The notes beneath the pieces are model-generated. The model was not told the origin of the DNA. It saw nothing but the letters and a program-made list of their open reading frames with translations, and made no database searches. From Desulfovibrionaceae bacterium (GTDB lineage: Bacteria; Desulfobacterota; Desulfovibrionia; Desulfovibrionales; Desulfovibrionaceae), in contig JACCQO010000037.1 of NCBI GenBank assembly GCA_015709205.1, positions 1-32,909 of the forward strand: DNA of 32,909 nucleotides. Reading direction: 5' to 3'. The position numbers and the translations under genes are program-made. Positions 7,977 to 21,026 of the stretch are shown here, piece by piece. Within the stretch, counting starts at the first letter, position 1. The number at the start of each line of letters is the position of its first letter.

Positions 7977-9134
7977 ATGTTTTTGAAAGTATTCAAAGAC
8001 GACATCATCGAAGGCCTGCAGAAATCGGCCAACATCATCCCGGCCAAGACCGGGGCGGCCTTCCTGCGCACCATCTGGCTCGGGGCGGAAGGGGACAACC
8101 TCAAGATCATGGCCACGGACTCCAACCTGGAGTTCTGCGGCATGTACCGCGCCGAGGTGGTGGAGCCGGGCATCGCCGGGGTCCAGGGCCGCTACTTCTA
8201 CGACCTGGTCAAGAAGCTCCCGGCCGGGCAGATCACCTTCAAGCTGGACGACGAGGGCAAGAACCTGCTCATCGAGCAGGGCCAGCGCAAATACCGGCTG
8301 CCGACCAACGACCCGACCTGGTTCCAGAACTTCTCCGAGTTCCCGGAGAACGACTCGGTCTTCTGGTCCGGCGACTTCCTGCAGGAAGTCATCGACCGGC
8401 TGTTCTTCTGCATCAGCGACGAGGACACCATGGAGGCCATCGCCTGCATGTCCATCCGCGCCGCGGCCGCGGAACAGTACATCGAGGCCTGCGGGCTCAA
8501 CGGCCACCAGTTCGCCATGCTCCGCTTCCTGCACGACGACCTGCGCGCCCTGCTGCCCGCCGAGGGCATGCTCATCCAGCGCAAGTACATCAACGAGCTG
8601 AAACGCTGGCTGACCACCGACGAGATCGAACTGAACATCGACAACAAGCGGCTCTTTTTCCGCACCGGGGACAAGCAGGAGACCTTCTCCCTGCCCCTGT
8701 CCTATTACCAGTATCCCAACTATCACAATTTCTTGCAGAAGCTGGGAGCGGCCGACAATTCGTCCATGGAGGCCGACCGGCTCGAGCTCATCGATTCCCT
8801 CGAGCGGCTGCTGGTCTTCAACACGGACAACAACCGCTGCACCTATTTCGATTTCGCGCCCGCCGAGGTGGTGCTGACCACGCAGGGCCAGGAAGTGGGC
8901 TCGGCCAACGAGACCCTCGAGGTGCGCTTCGCCGGCGCGTTGCGCAAGATCGCCTTTCCCACGCGCAACCTCATCGAGATCCTCTCGCACTTCCAGTCCG
9001 AAAAGGTCACCTTCACCCTCACGGGCAGCGAAGGGCCCTGCGGCCTTTCGGGCGGCGACGATTCCGAGTACACGGTCATCGTCATGCCCATGAAGATCGA
9101 GGAAGAGACCTACTACAGCGAAGAAGAGGCATAA
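7977..9134 (+). CDS. dnaN: DNA polymerase III beta subunit (sliding clamp)
   Basis: The 385-residue protein forms the ring that tethers the replicative polymerase to DNA. Clamp features include the N-terminal FLKVFKDDIIEGLQKSANII, the domain-I segment FYDLVKKLPAGQITF with TNDPTWFQNF, and the C-terminal VIVMPMKI. Clamps normally stop at MPM plus two or three residues; here about a dozen, mostly acidic, residues follow (EEETYYSEEEA), close to the pocket where polymerase and partner peptides bind. The ATG at 7977 has GAGGAGA upstream. A 134-bp gap without clear terminator separates it from dnaA, and its TAA directly abuts the gyrB ATG. Confidence 0.95.
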   Translation: MFLKVFKDDIIEGLQKSANIIPAKTGAAFLRTIWLGAEGDNLKIMATDSNLEFCGMYRAEVVEPGIAGVQGRYFYDLVKKLPAGQITFKLDDEGKNLLIEQGQRKYRLPTNDPTWFQNFSEFPENDSVFWSGDFLQEVIDRLFFCISDEDTMEAIACMSIRAAAAEQYIEACGLNGHQFAMLRFLHDDLRALLPAEGMLIQRKYINELKRWLTTDEIELNIDNKRLFFRTGDKQETFSLPLSYYQYPNYHNFLQKLGAADNSSMEADRLELIDSLERLLVFNTDNNRCTYFDFAPAEVVLTTQGQEVGSANETLEVRFAGALRKIAFPTRNLIEILSHFQSEKVTFTLTGSEGPCGLSGGDDSEYTVIVMPMKIEEETYYSEEEA

Positions 9135-11534
<2,400 letters not shown>

Positions 11535-11733
11535 CCATTTCACGAGGTCGCGCCGAGATGCACCGCACGGTGCACCGATAGGCGCGGCATGCATTGACGC
11601 GCGCTGATCCGCGCGGCGGGTGCGGCGGCATGGTCCGCGCGCCCGGAAACACAACCGACACCCTTGCGCGCGCCCGTCGGGCGCAGCGCGGGGCGGCCCG
11701 GAACAACCACCGGGCCGGGCCGACGGAGGGCCA
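11535..11733. other. gyrB-gyrA spacer with three hairpins
   Basis: This 199-bp spacer holds three perfect 7-bp inverted repeats: 11559-11574 (TGCACCG/CGGTGCA, 2-base gap), 11670-11684 (GCGCCCG/CGGGCGC, 1-base gap) and 11695-11716 (GGCCCGG/CCGGGCC, 8-base loop). The last ends 17 bases before the gyrA ATG. None has a T-tract, so they are not standard terminators. Confidence 0.75.
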
Positions 11734-14156
<2,423 letters not shown>

Positions 14157-14160
<4 letters not shown>

Positions 14161-15116
14161 ACGGACTCTCCCGCACCCTGCTCGCGCTCGTCGTAGTCTG
14201 CGCCGTGCTGGGCGGCGGGGGGTGCTCGGACCGGCGCGCCGACGAGGCCAGCCTGGGCAAGGCCCGCGCCGCGTTCTCCGAGGGCCGCTACCTGGAGGCC
14301 GAGGACCTCTACCAGGCCTATCTGCAGGTGCGGCCTCAGGGCCGCTACCGCTGGGAGGCCTGGAACCGGCTCCTGGACGTGGCCGTGAACGTGCGCACCG
14401 ACCCGAACAAGGCCACGGGGCTGCTCGAGGCCATGTACCTGGAGTTCGGCTCCGACCCGGACCGGGCCTGGAAGATCCTCTCGCGCGTGGCCGACACCTA
14501 CGTGGCCCAGCGCATGTGGGACAAGGCCAACGACGCCCTGCAGCGGGCCCTGAACATCCAGGGCCTGGACGCCGGGCTGATGCCCGAGATCCACTACCGC
14601 CTGGCGCGCATCTACGCCAAGCAGCGCGAGAACGACCTGGCCCAGGACTCCCTGGAGCTCTGCATCCAGAACGCCAGGGAGTCGGCGCTCAAGGCGCGCT
14701 GCCTCTACGCCCTGTCTCAGACCCTGTCGAACATGCAGGTGCTGGAGCTGGCCGAAACGCATCTGCGCGAGCTCATCGCCCTCAAGGGCGTGGACGCAGA
14801 GCAGCGGGCCCTGGCCGTGTTCCTGCTCGCGGACATCTGCGAGCAGGAGAACCGCCGCGACGAGGCGCGCGAGCTGCTCCGGTCCATCGCCAAGACCTAC
14901 CCGAACCCCAAGGCCGTGGAAAAGCGGCTCGAGCACCTGGACGGGCCGCCCGAACAGTGGCGCGAAAAGGGCATCCGGCCGCCCCTGCCCGTGACGCCCG
15001 ACGGCCGCGGCGGCGTGGGCGGCGGCGACGAGGGCATGGACGAACTGGAGCTCAAGGAAGGCATCCACGTGGGCGGTCCCGCGGCGGACGAACGCCCGGC
15101 CGCGGGCCAGCTCTAG
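14157..15116 (+). CDS. TPR-repeat lipoprotein, probable
   Basis: This 319-residue protein starts at a GTG overlapping the gyrA stop in GTGA. It has a basic start, a hydrophobic core and a cysteine (VLGGGGC) at about 23, so it is probably a secreted lipoprotein, although the lipobox is not ideal. From 30 to 265 it is built of helical pairs with TPR character ([55 protein letters not shown]), like the BamD/YbgF type. The last 50 residues are Gly/Pro-rich and probably disordered. Function is unknown; a scaffold role in the envelope is a guess. A TPR gene at this place behind gyrA is recalled from other Desulfovibrio genomes. Confidence 0.8.
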
Positions 15117-15259
15117 CTCCGCGCCCGCCCGTTGCTGTCCGTCCGGCGGAACTGTTTTGGCCTCATCCGTTTCGGTGTCCGGGCGTCTCTTGGGCGACAA
15201 CAACAAGGCCGGAAATCCAGGCGCCAGGCAACATCACGAAATGATGCGACATCCGCAAG

Positions 15260-15283
15260 AATCCAGATAAAGTCTGGATTTTT
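15260..15283 (+). terminator. Terminator-like hairpin after the gyrA-lipoprotein genes
   Basis: A perfect 8-bp stem AATCCAGA/TCTGGATT with a 5-base loop runs into five T. The stem is only half GC, so its strength is uncertain. It lies 143 bp past the lipoprotein stop and 104 bp before nrdJ. Confidence 0.55.
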
Positions 15284-15313
15284 CGCCGCCGGTACGGTAC
15301 TCTTGAACCCTGC

Positions 15314-15338
15314 GCCGTTGCGGTTTTTTCGCAACGGC
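15314..15338 (+). promoter_or_regulatory. 9-bp hairpin with T-rich loop in the nrdJ leader
   Basis: GCCGTTGCG pairs perfectly with CGCAACGGC around a 7-base loop GTTTTTT. It ends about 33 bp before the GAGGAG ribosome site of nrdJ. No T-tract follows, so it is more likely an mRNA-leader structure than a terminator. Confidence 0.6.
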
Positions 15339-15387
15339 ATTGCGATTCTTTCCCGCACATTCCCAGTTCCGAAGAGGAGTTTTTCCG

Positions 15388-17643
15388 ATGCAGATTCCCG
15401 AGGTTCCCGCGTCCCTGGAAGCACCCGTGCTCAACTCCAACGCCCAGGTCGTGCTCACCAAGCGCTACCTGCGCAAGGGCGGCGACGGCATTCCCTATGA
15501 AAAGCCGCGGGAACTGTTCTGGCGCGTGGCCTATGCCATCGCCTCGGAGGAGGCCAAGTACGAGAAGTCCACCGTGAAGGTGGACGAGCTGGCCGAGAGC
15601 TTCTACCGGCTGATGACCTCCTGGAAGTTCCTGCCCAACTCGCCCACGCTGATGAACGCGGGCACGGACCTGGGGCAGCTGGCGGCCTGCTTCGTGCTGC
15701 CCGTGGGCGACTCCATCGAGGAGATCTTCGACGCCGTGAAGTTCGCCGCCCTGATCCACAAGTCCGGCGGCGGCACGGGCTTCTCCTTCTCGCGCCTGCG
15801 GCCCAAGGAAAGCCGCGTGGGCTCCACCGGCGGCGTGGCCTCGGGCCCGCTCTCCTTCCTGCGCATCTTCAACACCGCCACCGAACAGATCAAGCAGGGG
15901 GGCACGCGGCGCGGGGCCAACATGGGCATCCTGCGCATCGACCACCCGGACATCATCGAGTTCATCAGGGCCAAGGAGCGCGACGGCGAGCTGAACAACT
16001 TCAACCTCTCCGTGGGCCTTACCGAGACCTTCATGAAGGCCGTGGAGGCCGACGGCGACTACGACCTCGTCGCCCCGCACACCAAGGAGGTCCGCGAGAC
16101 CCTCAAGGCCCGCAAGGTCTTCGAGATGCTCGTGCAGAAGGCCTGGGAATCCGGCGATCCGGGCATCGTCTTTCTGGACCGCATCAACCGCGACAACCCC
16201 ACCCCGGCCCAGGGCGAGATCGAGTCCACCAATCCCTGCGGCGAACAGCCGCTGCTGCCCTACGAGGCCTGCAACCTGGGCTCCATCAACCTGGCCTGCC
16301 TGCACGTCGCCGGCCGCGAGACCCTGGAATATTCCGTGGACTGGAACGAGCTCAAGCGCATCGTCCACCTTGCGGTCCGCTTCCTGGACAACGTCATCGA
16401 CGCCTCGCGCTATCCCCTGGACGCCATCACCGACAAGGTGCGCACCAACCGCAAGATCGGCCTGGGCGTCATGGGCTGGGCCGACCTGCTCTTCCAGCTC
16501 GGCGTGCCCTACAACAGCCAGGAGGCCCTCAACCTCGGCGAAAAGCTGATGAAGTTCGTGCTGGAGGAAAGCCGCGCCGCGTCCAAGGCCCTGGCCAAGG
16601 AGCGCGGGCCCTTCCCGGCCTACGACGAGTCTGTGTTCGCGGCCAAGGACCTGGGCCCCTACCGCAACGCAACCACAACGACCATTGCGCCCACGGGCAC
16701 CCTGTCGATCATCGCGGGCTGCTCCTCGGGCATCGAGCCGCTGTTTGCCCTGTGCTTCTCGCGCAACGTCATGGACGGCGAGAAGCTCATGGAGGTGAAT
16801 CCCTATTTCGAGGACGCGCTCAAGCAGGCCCGCTGCCACAGCGCCGGGCTCATGGAGCAGGTCGCGCGCAAGGGCTCGGTCGCAAACTTCGAGCACCTGC
16901 CCGAAGCCCTGCGGCGCGTCTACGTCACGGCCATGGACATCGAGGCCAAGTGGCACCTGCGCATGCAGGCCGCCTTCCAGAAGCACACGGACAACGCCGT
17001 GTCCAAGACCGTGAACCTGCCCAATTCCGCCACGGTGGACGACATTCGCTCCATCTACTGGATGGCCTACGAGCAGGGCTGCAAGGGCGTGACCGTGTAC
17101 CGCGACGGGTGCAAGTCCGTGCAGGTGCTCTGCACGGGCGACGGCGCGCAGCAGCAGGAGGGCGCCAAGGGCGAGCGCGCGGTCAAGGGCCGCCCGGACC
17201 TGATCTACGGCTTCACCCAGAAGGTCCAGACCGGCCTGGGCGCCATGTACCTGACGGTCAACGAGGTGGACGGCAGGCCCTTCGAGGTCTTCGCCACCAT
17301 CGGCCGCTCGGGCCGCTCGATCACGGCCAAGGCCGAGGCCATCGGCCGCCTGGTCTCCCTGGCCCTGCGCTCCGGCATCCACGTGCGCGACGTGGTGGCG
17401 CAGATCAAGGGCATCGGCGGCGAGCACCCGGTGTTCCGGCAGAAGGGCATGCTCCTCTCCATCCCGGACGCCATCGCCTGGGTCCTGGAGAACCGCTACC
17501 TCAAGGGCGAGGAGCCCGTGCGCCCGGCCTCGTCGTCGGAAAACGACCTGGAGGCCAAGCGCTGCCCCGAATGCAACCAGGAGCTGATCTTCCAGGAAGG
17601 TTGCTTCATCTGCCCCTCCTGCGGCTACACCAAATGCGGCTAG
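15388..17643 (+). CDS. nrdJ: B12-dependent class II ribonucleotide reductase
   Basis: The 751-residue enzyme makes deoxyribonucleotides with adenosylcobalamin as radical source, independent of oxygen. Visible are the redox cysteine C101 in LAACFVLPV, the glycine-rich SGGGTGFSFSRLRP, the active-site NPCGEQPLLP (N282, C284, E286), the partner cysteine C295 in CNLGSINL, APTGTLSIIAGCSSGIEP, and a C-terminal Zn-ribbon-like tail (CPEC...CPSCGYTKCG) used to pass electrons. The ATG at 15388 has GAGGAG eight bases upstream. It stands alone, with a structured leader and a strong terminator; its stop codon lies within the 35-bp repeat shared with acs. Confidence 0.96.
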   Translation: MQIPEVPASLEAPVLNSNAQVVLTKRYLRKGGDGIPYEKPRELFWRVAYAIASEEAKYEKSTVKVDELAESFYRLMTSWKFLPNSPTLMNAGTDLGQLAACFVLPVGDSIEEIFDAVKFAALIHKSGGGTGFSFSRLRPKESRVGSTGGVASGPLSFLRIFNTATEQIKQGGTRRGANMGILRIDHPDIIEFIRAKERDGELNNFNLSVGLTETFMKAVEADGDYDLVAPHTKEVRETLKARKVFEMLVQKAWESGDPGIVFLDRINRDNPTPAQGEIESTNPCGEQPLLPYEACNLGSINLACLHVAGRETLEYSVDWNELKRIVHLAVRFLDNVIDASRYPLDAITDKVRTNRKIGLGVMGWADLLFQLGVPYNSQEALNLGEKLMKFVLEESRAASKALAKERGPFPAYDESVFAAKDLGPYRNATTTTIAPTGTLSIIAGCSSGIEPLFALCFSRNVMDGEKLMEVNPYFEDALKQARCHSAGLMEQVARKGSVANFEHLPEALRRVYVTAMDIEAKWHLRMQAAFQKHTDNAVSKTVNLPNSATVDDIRSIYWMAYEQGCKGVTVYRDGCKSVQVLCTGDGAQQQEGAKGERAVKGRPDLIYGFTQKVQTGLGAMYLTVNEVDGRPFEVFATIGRSGRSITAKAEAIGRLVSLALRSGIHVRDVVAQIKGIGGEHPVFRQKGMLLSIPDAIAWVLENRYLKGEEPVRPASSSENDLEAKRCPECNQELIFQEGCFICPSCGYTKCG

Positions 17644-17671
17644 GCAGCGTGACGCTGCACCCTTTTCGCGG
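17637..17671 (+). repeat. 35-bp REP-like element, copy at nrdJ stop
   Basis: The 35 bases are identical to the reverse complement of 21792-21826. The element includes the last sense codons and TAG of nrdJ, then a small hairpin GCAGCG-TGA-CGCTGC (17644-17658), then CACCCTTTTCGCGG type sequence. Having the same element at the stop of an unrelated gene points to an interspersed repeat. Confidence 0.85.
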
Positions 17672-17739
17672 TCGTCTTGTGCTGCGGAAGCGCACTCGCT
17701 TTCCCCCGCCCGCGCCTGCACGACTGCGATGATGCAACC

Positions 17740-17774
17740 AAAGCCTCCGGCCACGATGTGGCCGGGGGCTTTTT
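17740..17774 (+). terminator. Strong intrinsic terminator of nrdJ
   Basis: A 15-bp stem (one G-U pair) AAAGCCTCCGGCCAC/GTGGCCGGGGGCTTT with a GAT loop and a TTTTT tail. Confidence 0.95.
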
Positions 17775-17868
17775 GGTCCGTAATCCCAACTTGCTGCAAT
17801 TTAAAGATGCTGCGCCGCCTCAGACGCCCCGTGACCGGATCATTTGTTATCCCTTCTGAAAACGCTCG

Positions 17869-17898
17869 CGGGCGGGCGCTGCGAAAGCAGCCCGCCCG
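17869..17898. repeat. GAAA-tetraloop hairpin
   Basis: CGGGCGG and GCTGC pair with GCAGC and CCGCCCG around a GAAA loop, with a 2-base bulge (GC). No T-tract. It could be an RNA structural element of the ftsE leader or a DNA repeat. Confidence 0.6.
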
Positions 17899-18019
17899 AA
17901 GCGCCGACGGTCCTTTAGCCACCTTCGCGCTCTTTGCGCCGGCACCCCAACCCCCGCCGCCATCGCGCTCTCCGAGTCAGCTTTGCCCTCCACCCTCCGC
18001 GCTATCGCGAACCAGCGCA

Positions 18020-18118
18020 GGGGGTGGGGAGCTCTTTTCGCAGGCATTTCGAGCGAGGCGGGTCTGGCGCAGCCGCCCCGCCTCGCTCGACCAGCCAAGA
18101 AAAGAGCTCCCCACCCCC
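18020..18118. repeat. 99-bp two-part inverted repeat
   Basis: The outer arms are 19 bp and perfect (18020-18038 with 18100-18118, core GGGGAGCTCTTTT), and the inner arms are 13 bp and perfect (CGAGCGAGGCGGG 18050-18062 with 18077-18089). Unpaired bulges of about ten bases lie between, with a 14-base loop. No T-tract follows. It lies 200 bp before ftsE. Confidence 0.9.
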
Positions 18119-18315
18119 GAAGCGGCAACCACGAGCGCCATTCCCCATCTCCCGCGCGTAACTCTTGCGGTTTCCGCCCGATTTTCCTTGCGGTCCGCGT
18201 CGATCCGCTCCCCGGTTGCACTCGTTTGCCGCATCGGGCATTGTGCAGCCAATCGCGCCCGCGGCGCAGCGACTGGAACCCATCGCCGACATTTCAAGGA
18301 ACACGCGCAACCGCC

Positions 18316-19110
18316 ATGCTCAACGTCCGGCACGTCTCCCACAACTTCGGCTCGCACTGGGCCCTGAAGAACGTCAGCTTCGAGCTGGCCAAGGGCGAGT
18401 TCCTGTTCCTCTCCGGGCCCTCGGGCGCGGGCAAGACCACGCTGCTGCGCCTGCTCTACGGCTCGCTCCCCCTGGAGCGCGGCAAGGCCACCGTGGCCGG
18501 GTTCCGGCTGCACGACCTGCGCCGCCGCGAAATTCCGCTCCTGCGGCGCCAGGTCTCCGTGGTCTTCCAGGACTTCAAGGTCCTGGCCCACCGCTCGGTC
18601 TACGACAACATCGCCCTGGCCCTGGAGGTGCGCTTCATGCCCCGGCGACACCTGGACCGCCGCGTGCGCGCCGTGGCGCGCAGCCTGGGCCTGGAGCGCC
18701 GCCTCGCCGCGCCCAGCGGCGAGCTCTCGGGCGGCGAACAGCAGCGCGTGGCCATCGCCCGGGCCATCGTGGTCAACCCGCAACTGCTCCTGGCCGACGA
18801 GCCCACCGGCAACCTGGACGCGGACCTGGCCCTGCGCATGCTCGAAATATTCCAGCAGTTCCACACCTTCGGCACCACCATCATCCTGGCCACGCACAAC
18901 CGCGACCTCATCTCCCGCCAGCCCGACGCGCGCATCGTGCGCCTGGAGGAAGGCCAGGTCGTGGCCGCCAATTGGCCCGGCGGCGACCCGGCCTCGTTCC
19001 GCACCGCCGCAACCGCGGCGGCGACCGCAACGTCCGGCGCAACCGCAAGCAAAGCCGCGCCGGCCGACGTGCCCGGGCCCGGGCCCGAGCCCGAGGAGGA
19101 CCGGTTGTGA
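18316..19110 (+). CDS. ftsE: Cell-division ABC transporter ATPase FtsE
   Basis: The 264-residue ATPase pairs with FtsX at the division site and drives activation of peptidoglycan hydrolases. It has Walker A GPSGAGKTT (34-42), a Q-loop around VFQDF, the ABC signature LSGGEQQR (137-144), Walker B LLLADEPTGNLD (157-168) and the switch His in LATHN. FtsE proteins usually end near residue 220; here a 40-residue Ala/Thr- then Pro/Glu-rich tail (about 223-264) follows and is probably disordered. The ATG at 18316 has AAGGAA rather far upstream (about 15 bases). Its TGA overlaps the ftsX GTG. Confidence 0.94.
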   Translation: MLNVRHVSHNFGSHWALKNVSFELAKGEFLFLSGPSGAGKTTLLRLLYGSLPLERGKATVAGFRLHDLRRREIPLLRRQVSVVFQDFKVLAHRSVYDNIALALEVRFMPRRHLDRRVRAVARSLGLERRLAAPSGELSGGEQQRVAIARAIVVNPQLLLADEPTGNLDADLALRMLEIFQQFHTFGTTIILATHNRDLISRQPDARIVRLEEGQVVAANWPGGDPASFRTAATAAATATSGATASKAAPADVPGPGPEPEEDRL

Positions 19111-19982
19111 TCGGGGTGGTCTTCAAGCTGCTCGGGCGGGGGTTCGCGGACCTGCGCGTGAACCCGTGGGCCCAGACCCTGACGCTCGCGGCCGTGACGC
19201 TGGTGGCCTTCCTGGGCGGGCTGTTCCTGCTCTTCCTCTTCAACCTCAATGCCGAGCTGGAGCGCGCGCGCGGCGAACTGATCTTCCAGGTCTACTGGCG
19301 GCCGGACGCGGACATGGACGTGGTGGCGAGCCAGTGGGAGCAGCTCGAACACCTGCCCGCGCTGGCGGCGCGCACCACCTACACCCCGGAGCAGGGGCTG
19401 GAGGCCCTGGCCTCGAGCATGGGCGGCGGGCTGGACCTGCAGTGGCTGCGCGGCGAAAGCCCCCTGCCGCCCACGGCCGTGCTGGCCTTCTCCCCGGACG
19501 TGGCCGAGGAGGAAACCTGGACCAGGGACATGCTCGCCTACCTGGAGCACCTTCCGGGCGTGGAAAAGGTGCACTTCAACGTGGTCCGCGCCAACCTGGC
19601 CCGGGCCTGGAAGGGCTTCCGCCAGCACCTGGTCTGGCCGCTCATCGGCTTTCTCGGGCTGGTGCAGGCGCTCATCGTGGGCAACACGGTCAAGCTGCTG
19701 CTGCTCTCGCGGCGCACGGAGATCGAGATCCTGCACCTGGTGGGCGCGCGCGACTGGTACATCCAGCTGCCCCTGGTGGTCAGCGGCGCGCTGCACGGCT
19801 TCGCGGGCAGCGCCCTGGCCGTGGGGCTGCTCAAGGGCGTGCAGTACCTGATCCGCGACCTGCTCGATTTCCCGCCGCTCAACCTGCCCATCGTCTTCTT
19901 CCCCTGGGAATACGCCGCGGCCATGGCCGGCGTGCTCACCCTGGTGGGCGCGTTCAGCGGCTGGGTCGCGGTCCGGCGCTGA
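19107..19982 (+). CDS. ftsX: Cell-division permease-like protein FtsX
   Basis: The 291-residue inner-membrane partner of FtsE. Four helices fit the FtsX pattern: about 22-46, 174-199, 221-245 and 265-288, with one periplasmic domain (50-165) between the first two that would contact a hydrolase activator. The segment SRRTEIEILHLVGARDWYI between helices 2 and 3 is the typical coupling region facing FtsE. The GTG start at 19107 overlaps the ftsE stop as GTGA, with GAGGAGG eight bases upstream inside ftsE. The many longer readings upstream are in the wrong frame over ftsE. Confidence 0.94.
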   Translation: MIGVVFKLLGRGFADLRVNPWAQTLTLAAVTLVAFLGGLFLLFLFNLNAELERARGELIFQVYWRPDADMDVVASQWEQLEHLPALAARTTYTPEQGLEALASSMGGGLDLQWLRGESPLPPTAVLAFSPDVAEEETWTRDMLAYLEHLPGVEKVHFNVVRANLARAWKGFRQHLVWPLIGFLGLVQALIVGNTVKLLLLSRRTEIEILHLVGARDWYIQLPLVVSGALHGFAGSALAVGLLKGVQYLIRDLLDFPPLNLPIVFFPWEYAAAMAGVLTLVGAFSGWVAVRR

Positions 19983-20025
19983 CGGACCGCAACGCCGCGC
20001 GCCGCGACGCGAGGAACGGGACCGA

Positions 20026-20916
20026 ATGAACATCGACACGTATCTGCGGATGCTCTCCGTGCGGCCCGAGCCGTACTGCGCCTACACGGCCCGGGCCATG
20101 TGGGACGACGAGCACGTGTCCGCGTCCATGCTCGCCCTGCACCTGGACGGGAACACGGAGCTGGCCTCCCGGCCCATGGAGTTCATCGAGCGCTCGGCGG
20201 CCTGGATCGACGCGCGGTTCTCCCTGTCCGGGCTGCGCGTGGCGGACTTCGGCTGCGGGCCCGGGCTCTATTCCAACCGCTTCGCCGCGCGCGGGGCGCG
20301 CGTCACCGGGCTGGACTTTTCGCGCCGGTCCATCGAATATGCGCGTGCGGCGGCCCGGGAAAAGGGGCTGGACGTGGACTACCGCTGCCTGAACTACCTG
20401 GAGTTCGAGCCGGACCGTCCTTTCGACCTGGCGACCATGATCTACGGGGATTTTGGCGCGCTGAACCCGGCGCAGCGCGGCCGGATGCTCGACCTGTGGC
20501 GTGGCTGCCTGGCCCCGGGCGGCAGCGTGCTGTTCGACGTTTTTTCGGCCGAAACCTTCGGCTGCGTGCAGGCGGGCGTGGAGCACTTCCGCCGCCCGGG
20601 CGGCTTTTGGAGCCCGCGCGCGCACCACGAGTTCCTGGGCACCTACCGCTACGAGGAGCTGAATCTGGGACTCCGGCGGCACGTCGTGGTGGTGCCGGGC
20701 GAGCCGGGCCGCGTCGGGCCGGACCGTATTGAGCCGGACCGCGTTCTGGACATCTTCAACTGGCTGCAGTTCTACACGCCCGAGAGCCTGGAGCGCGAAC
20801 TGGCGGACCACGGTTTCCGCGTGGTCGCGGGCTTTGCGGACCTCGCGGGGACCCCGCCCGGTCCGGCCGATCCCGTGATCGCCGTGCAGGCCGCGCCCGT
20901 TGCGGATCGCGCCTGA
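20026..20916 (+). CDS. Class I SAM-dependent methyltransferase
   Basis: This 296-residue protein contains a Rossmann methyltransferase domain: motif I VADFGCGPG (72-80), an acidic post-I residue in VTGLDFSRRSIEYA, YGDFGALN and the post-motif LAPGGSVLFDVFS. N-terminal (1-65) and C-terminal parts may hold the substrate site. The substrate is not evident from sequence. It follows ftsX by 43 bp with AGGAACGGGA before its ATG, so it may be co-transcribed with ftsEX, but no functional link is known to me. A terminator follows directly. Confidence 0.85.
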   Translation: MNIDTYLRMLSVRPEPYCAYTARAMWDDEHVSASMLALHLDGNTELASRPMEFIERSAAWIDARFSLSGLRVADFGCGPGLYSNRFAARGARVTGLDFSRRSIEYARAAAREKGLDVDYRCLNYLEFEPDRPFDLATMIYGDFGALNPAQRGRMLDLWRGCLAPGGSVLFDVFSAETFGCVQAGVEHFRRPGGFWSPRAHHEFLGTYRYEELNLGLRRHVVVVPGEPGRVGPDRIEPDRVLDIFNWLQFYTPESLERELADHGFRVVAGFADLAGTPPGPADPVIAVQAAPVADRA

Positions 20917-20942
20917 CGGTTGCGGTTTTCTTGCGGACACGG

Positions 20943-20983
20943 CAAGGGCCCCGGCGCGACGACGCGGCCGGGGCCCTTGTTGT
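20943..20983 (+). terminator. Terminator between methyltransferase and ybaK
   Basis: A perfect 13-bp stem CAAGGGCCCCGGC/GCCGGGGCCCTTG with an 11-base loop, followed by TTGTTGTTC-like T-rich sequence. The two flanking genes converge here; the T-rich side favours the plus strand. Confidence 0.85.
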
Positions 20984-21026
20984 TCGGGGGAACCGCGTCC
21001 GTGCTGGGCGCGGCACGGCGGCGGGC

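Larger units (their letters stand above)
15117..15387. other. nrdJ leader region
   Basis: This 271-bp gap has no gene. It holds a terminator-like hairpin (15260-15283) and a stronger hairpin with a T-rich loop (15314-15338). I found no recognisable B12 box or NrdR box by eye, and no confident promoter. Confidence 0.6.
17644..18315. other. 672-bp gene-free region between nrdJ and ftsE
   Basis: No gene is supported: the open frames have poor codon use and no ribosome sites. The region holds the REP-like element, the nrdJ terminator, a GAAA-loop hairpin at 17869-17898 and the 99-bp two-part hairpin at 18020-18118. An ftsE promoter was not recognised. Confidence 0.7.

Noticed and set aside
15117-15387. 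Cobalamin riboswitch before the B12-dependent nrdJ
   Set aside because: Expected by function, but I saw no B12 box or the multi-stem layout; the region is also short. A covariance-model search would settle it.
15163-17922. A 919-residue open frame on the minus strand over nrdJ
   Set aside because: Antisense shadow of nrdJ; no ribosome site or domain.
18316-20916. Methyltransferase as a specific partner of FtsEX
   Set aside because: Only a 43-bp spacing supports it; the sequence gives no functional link, so it is noted but not claimed.
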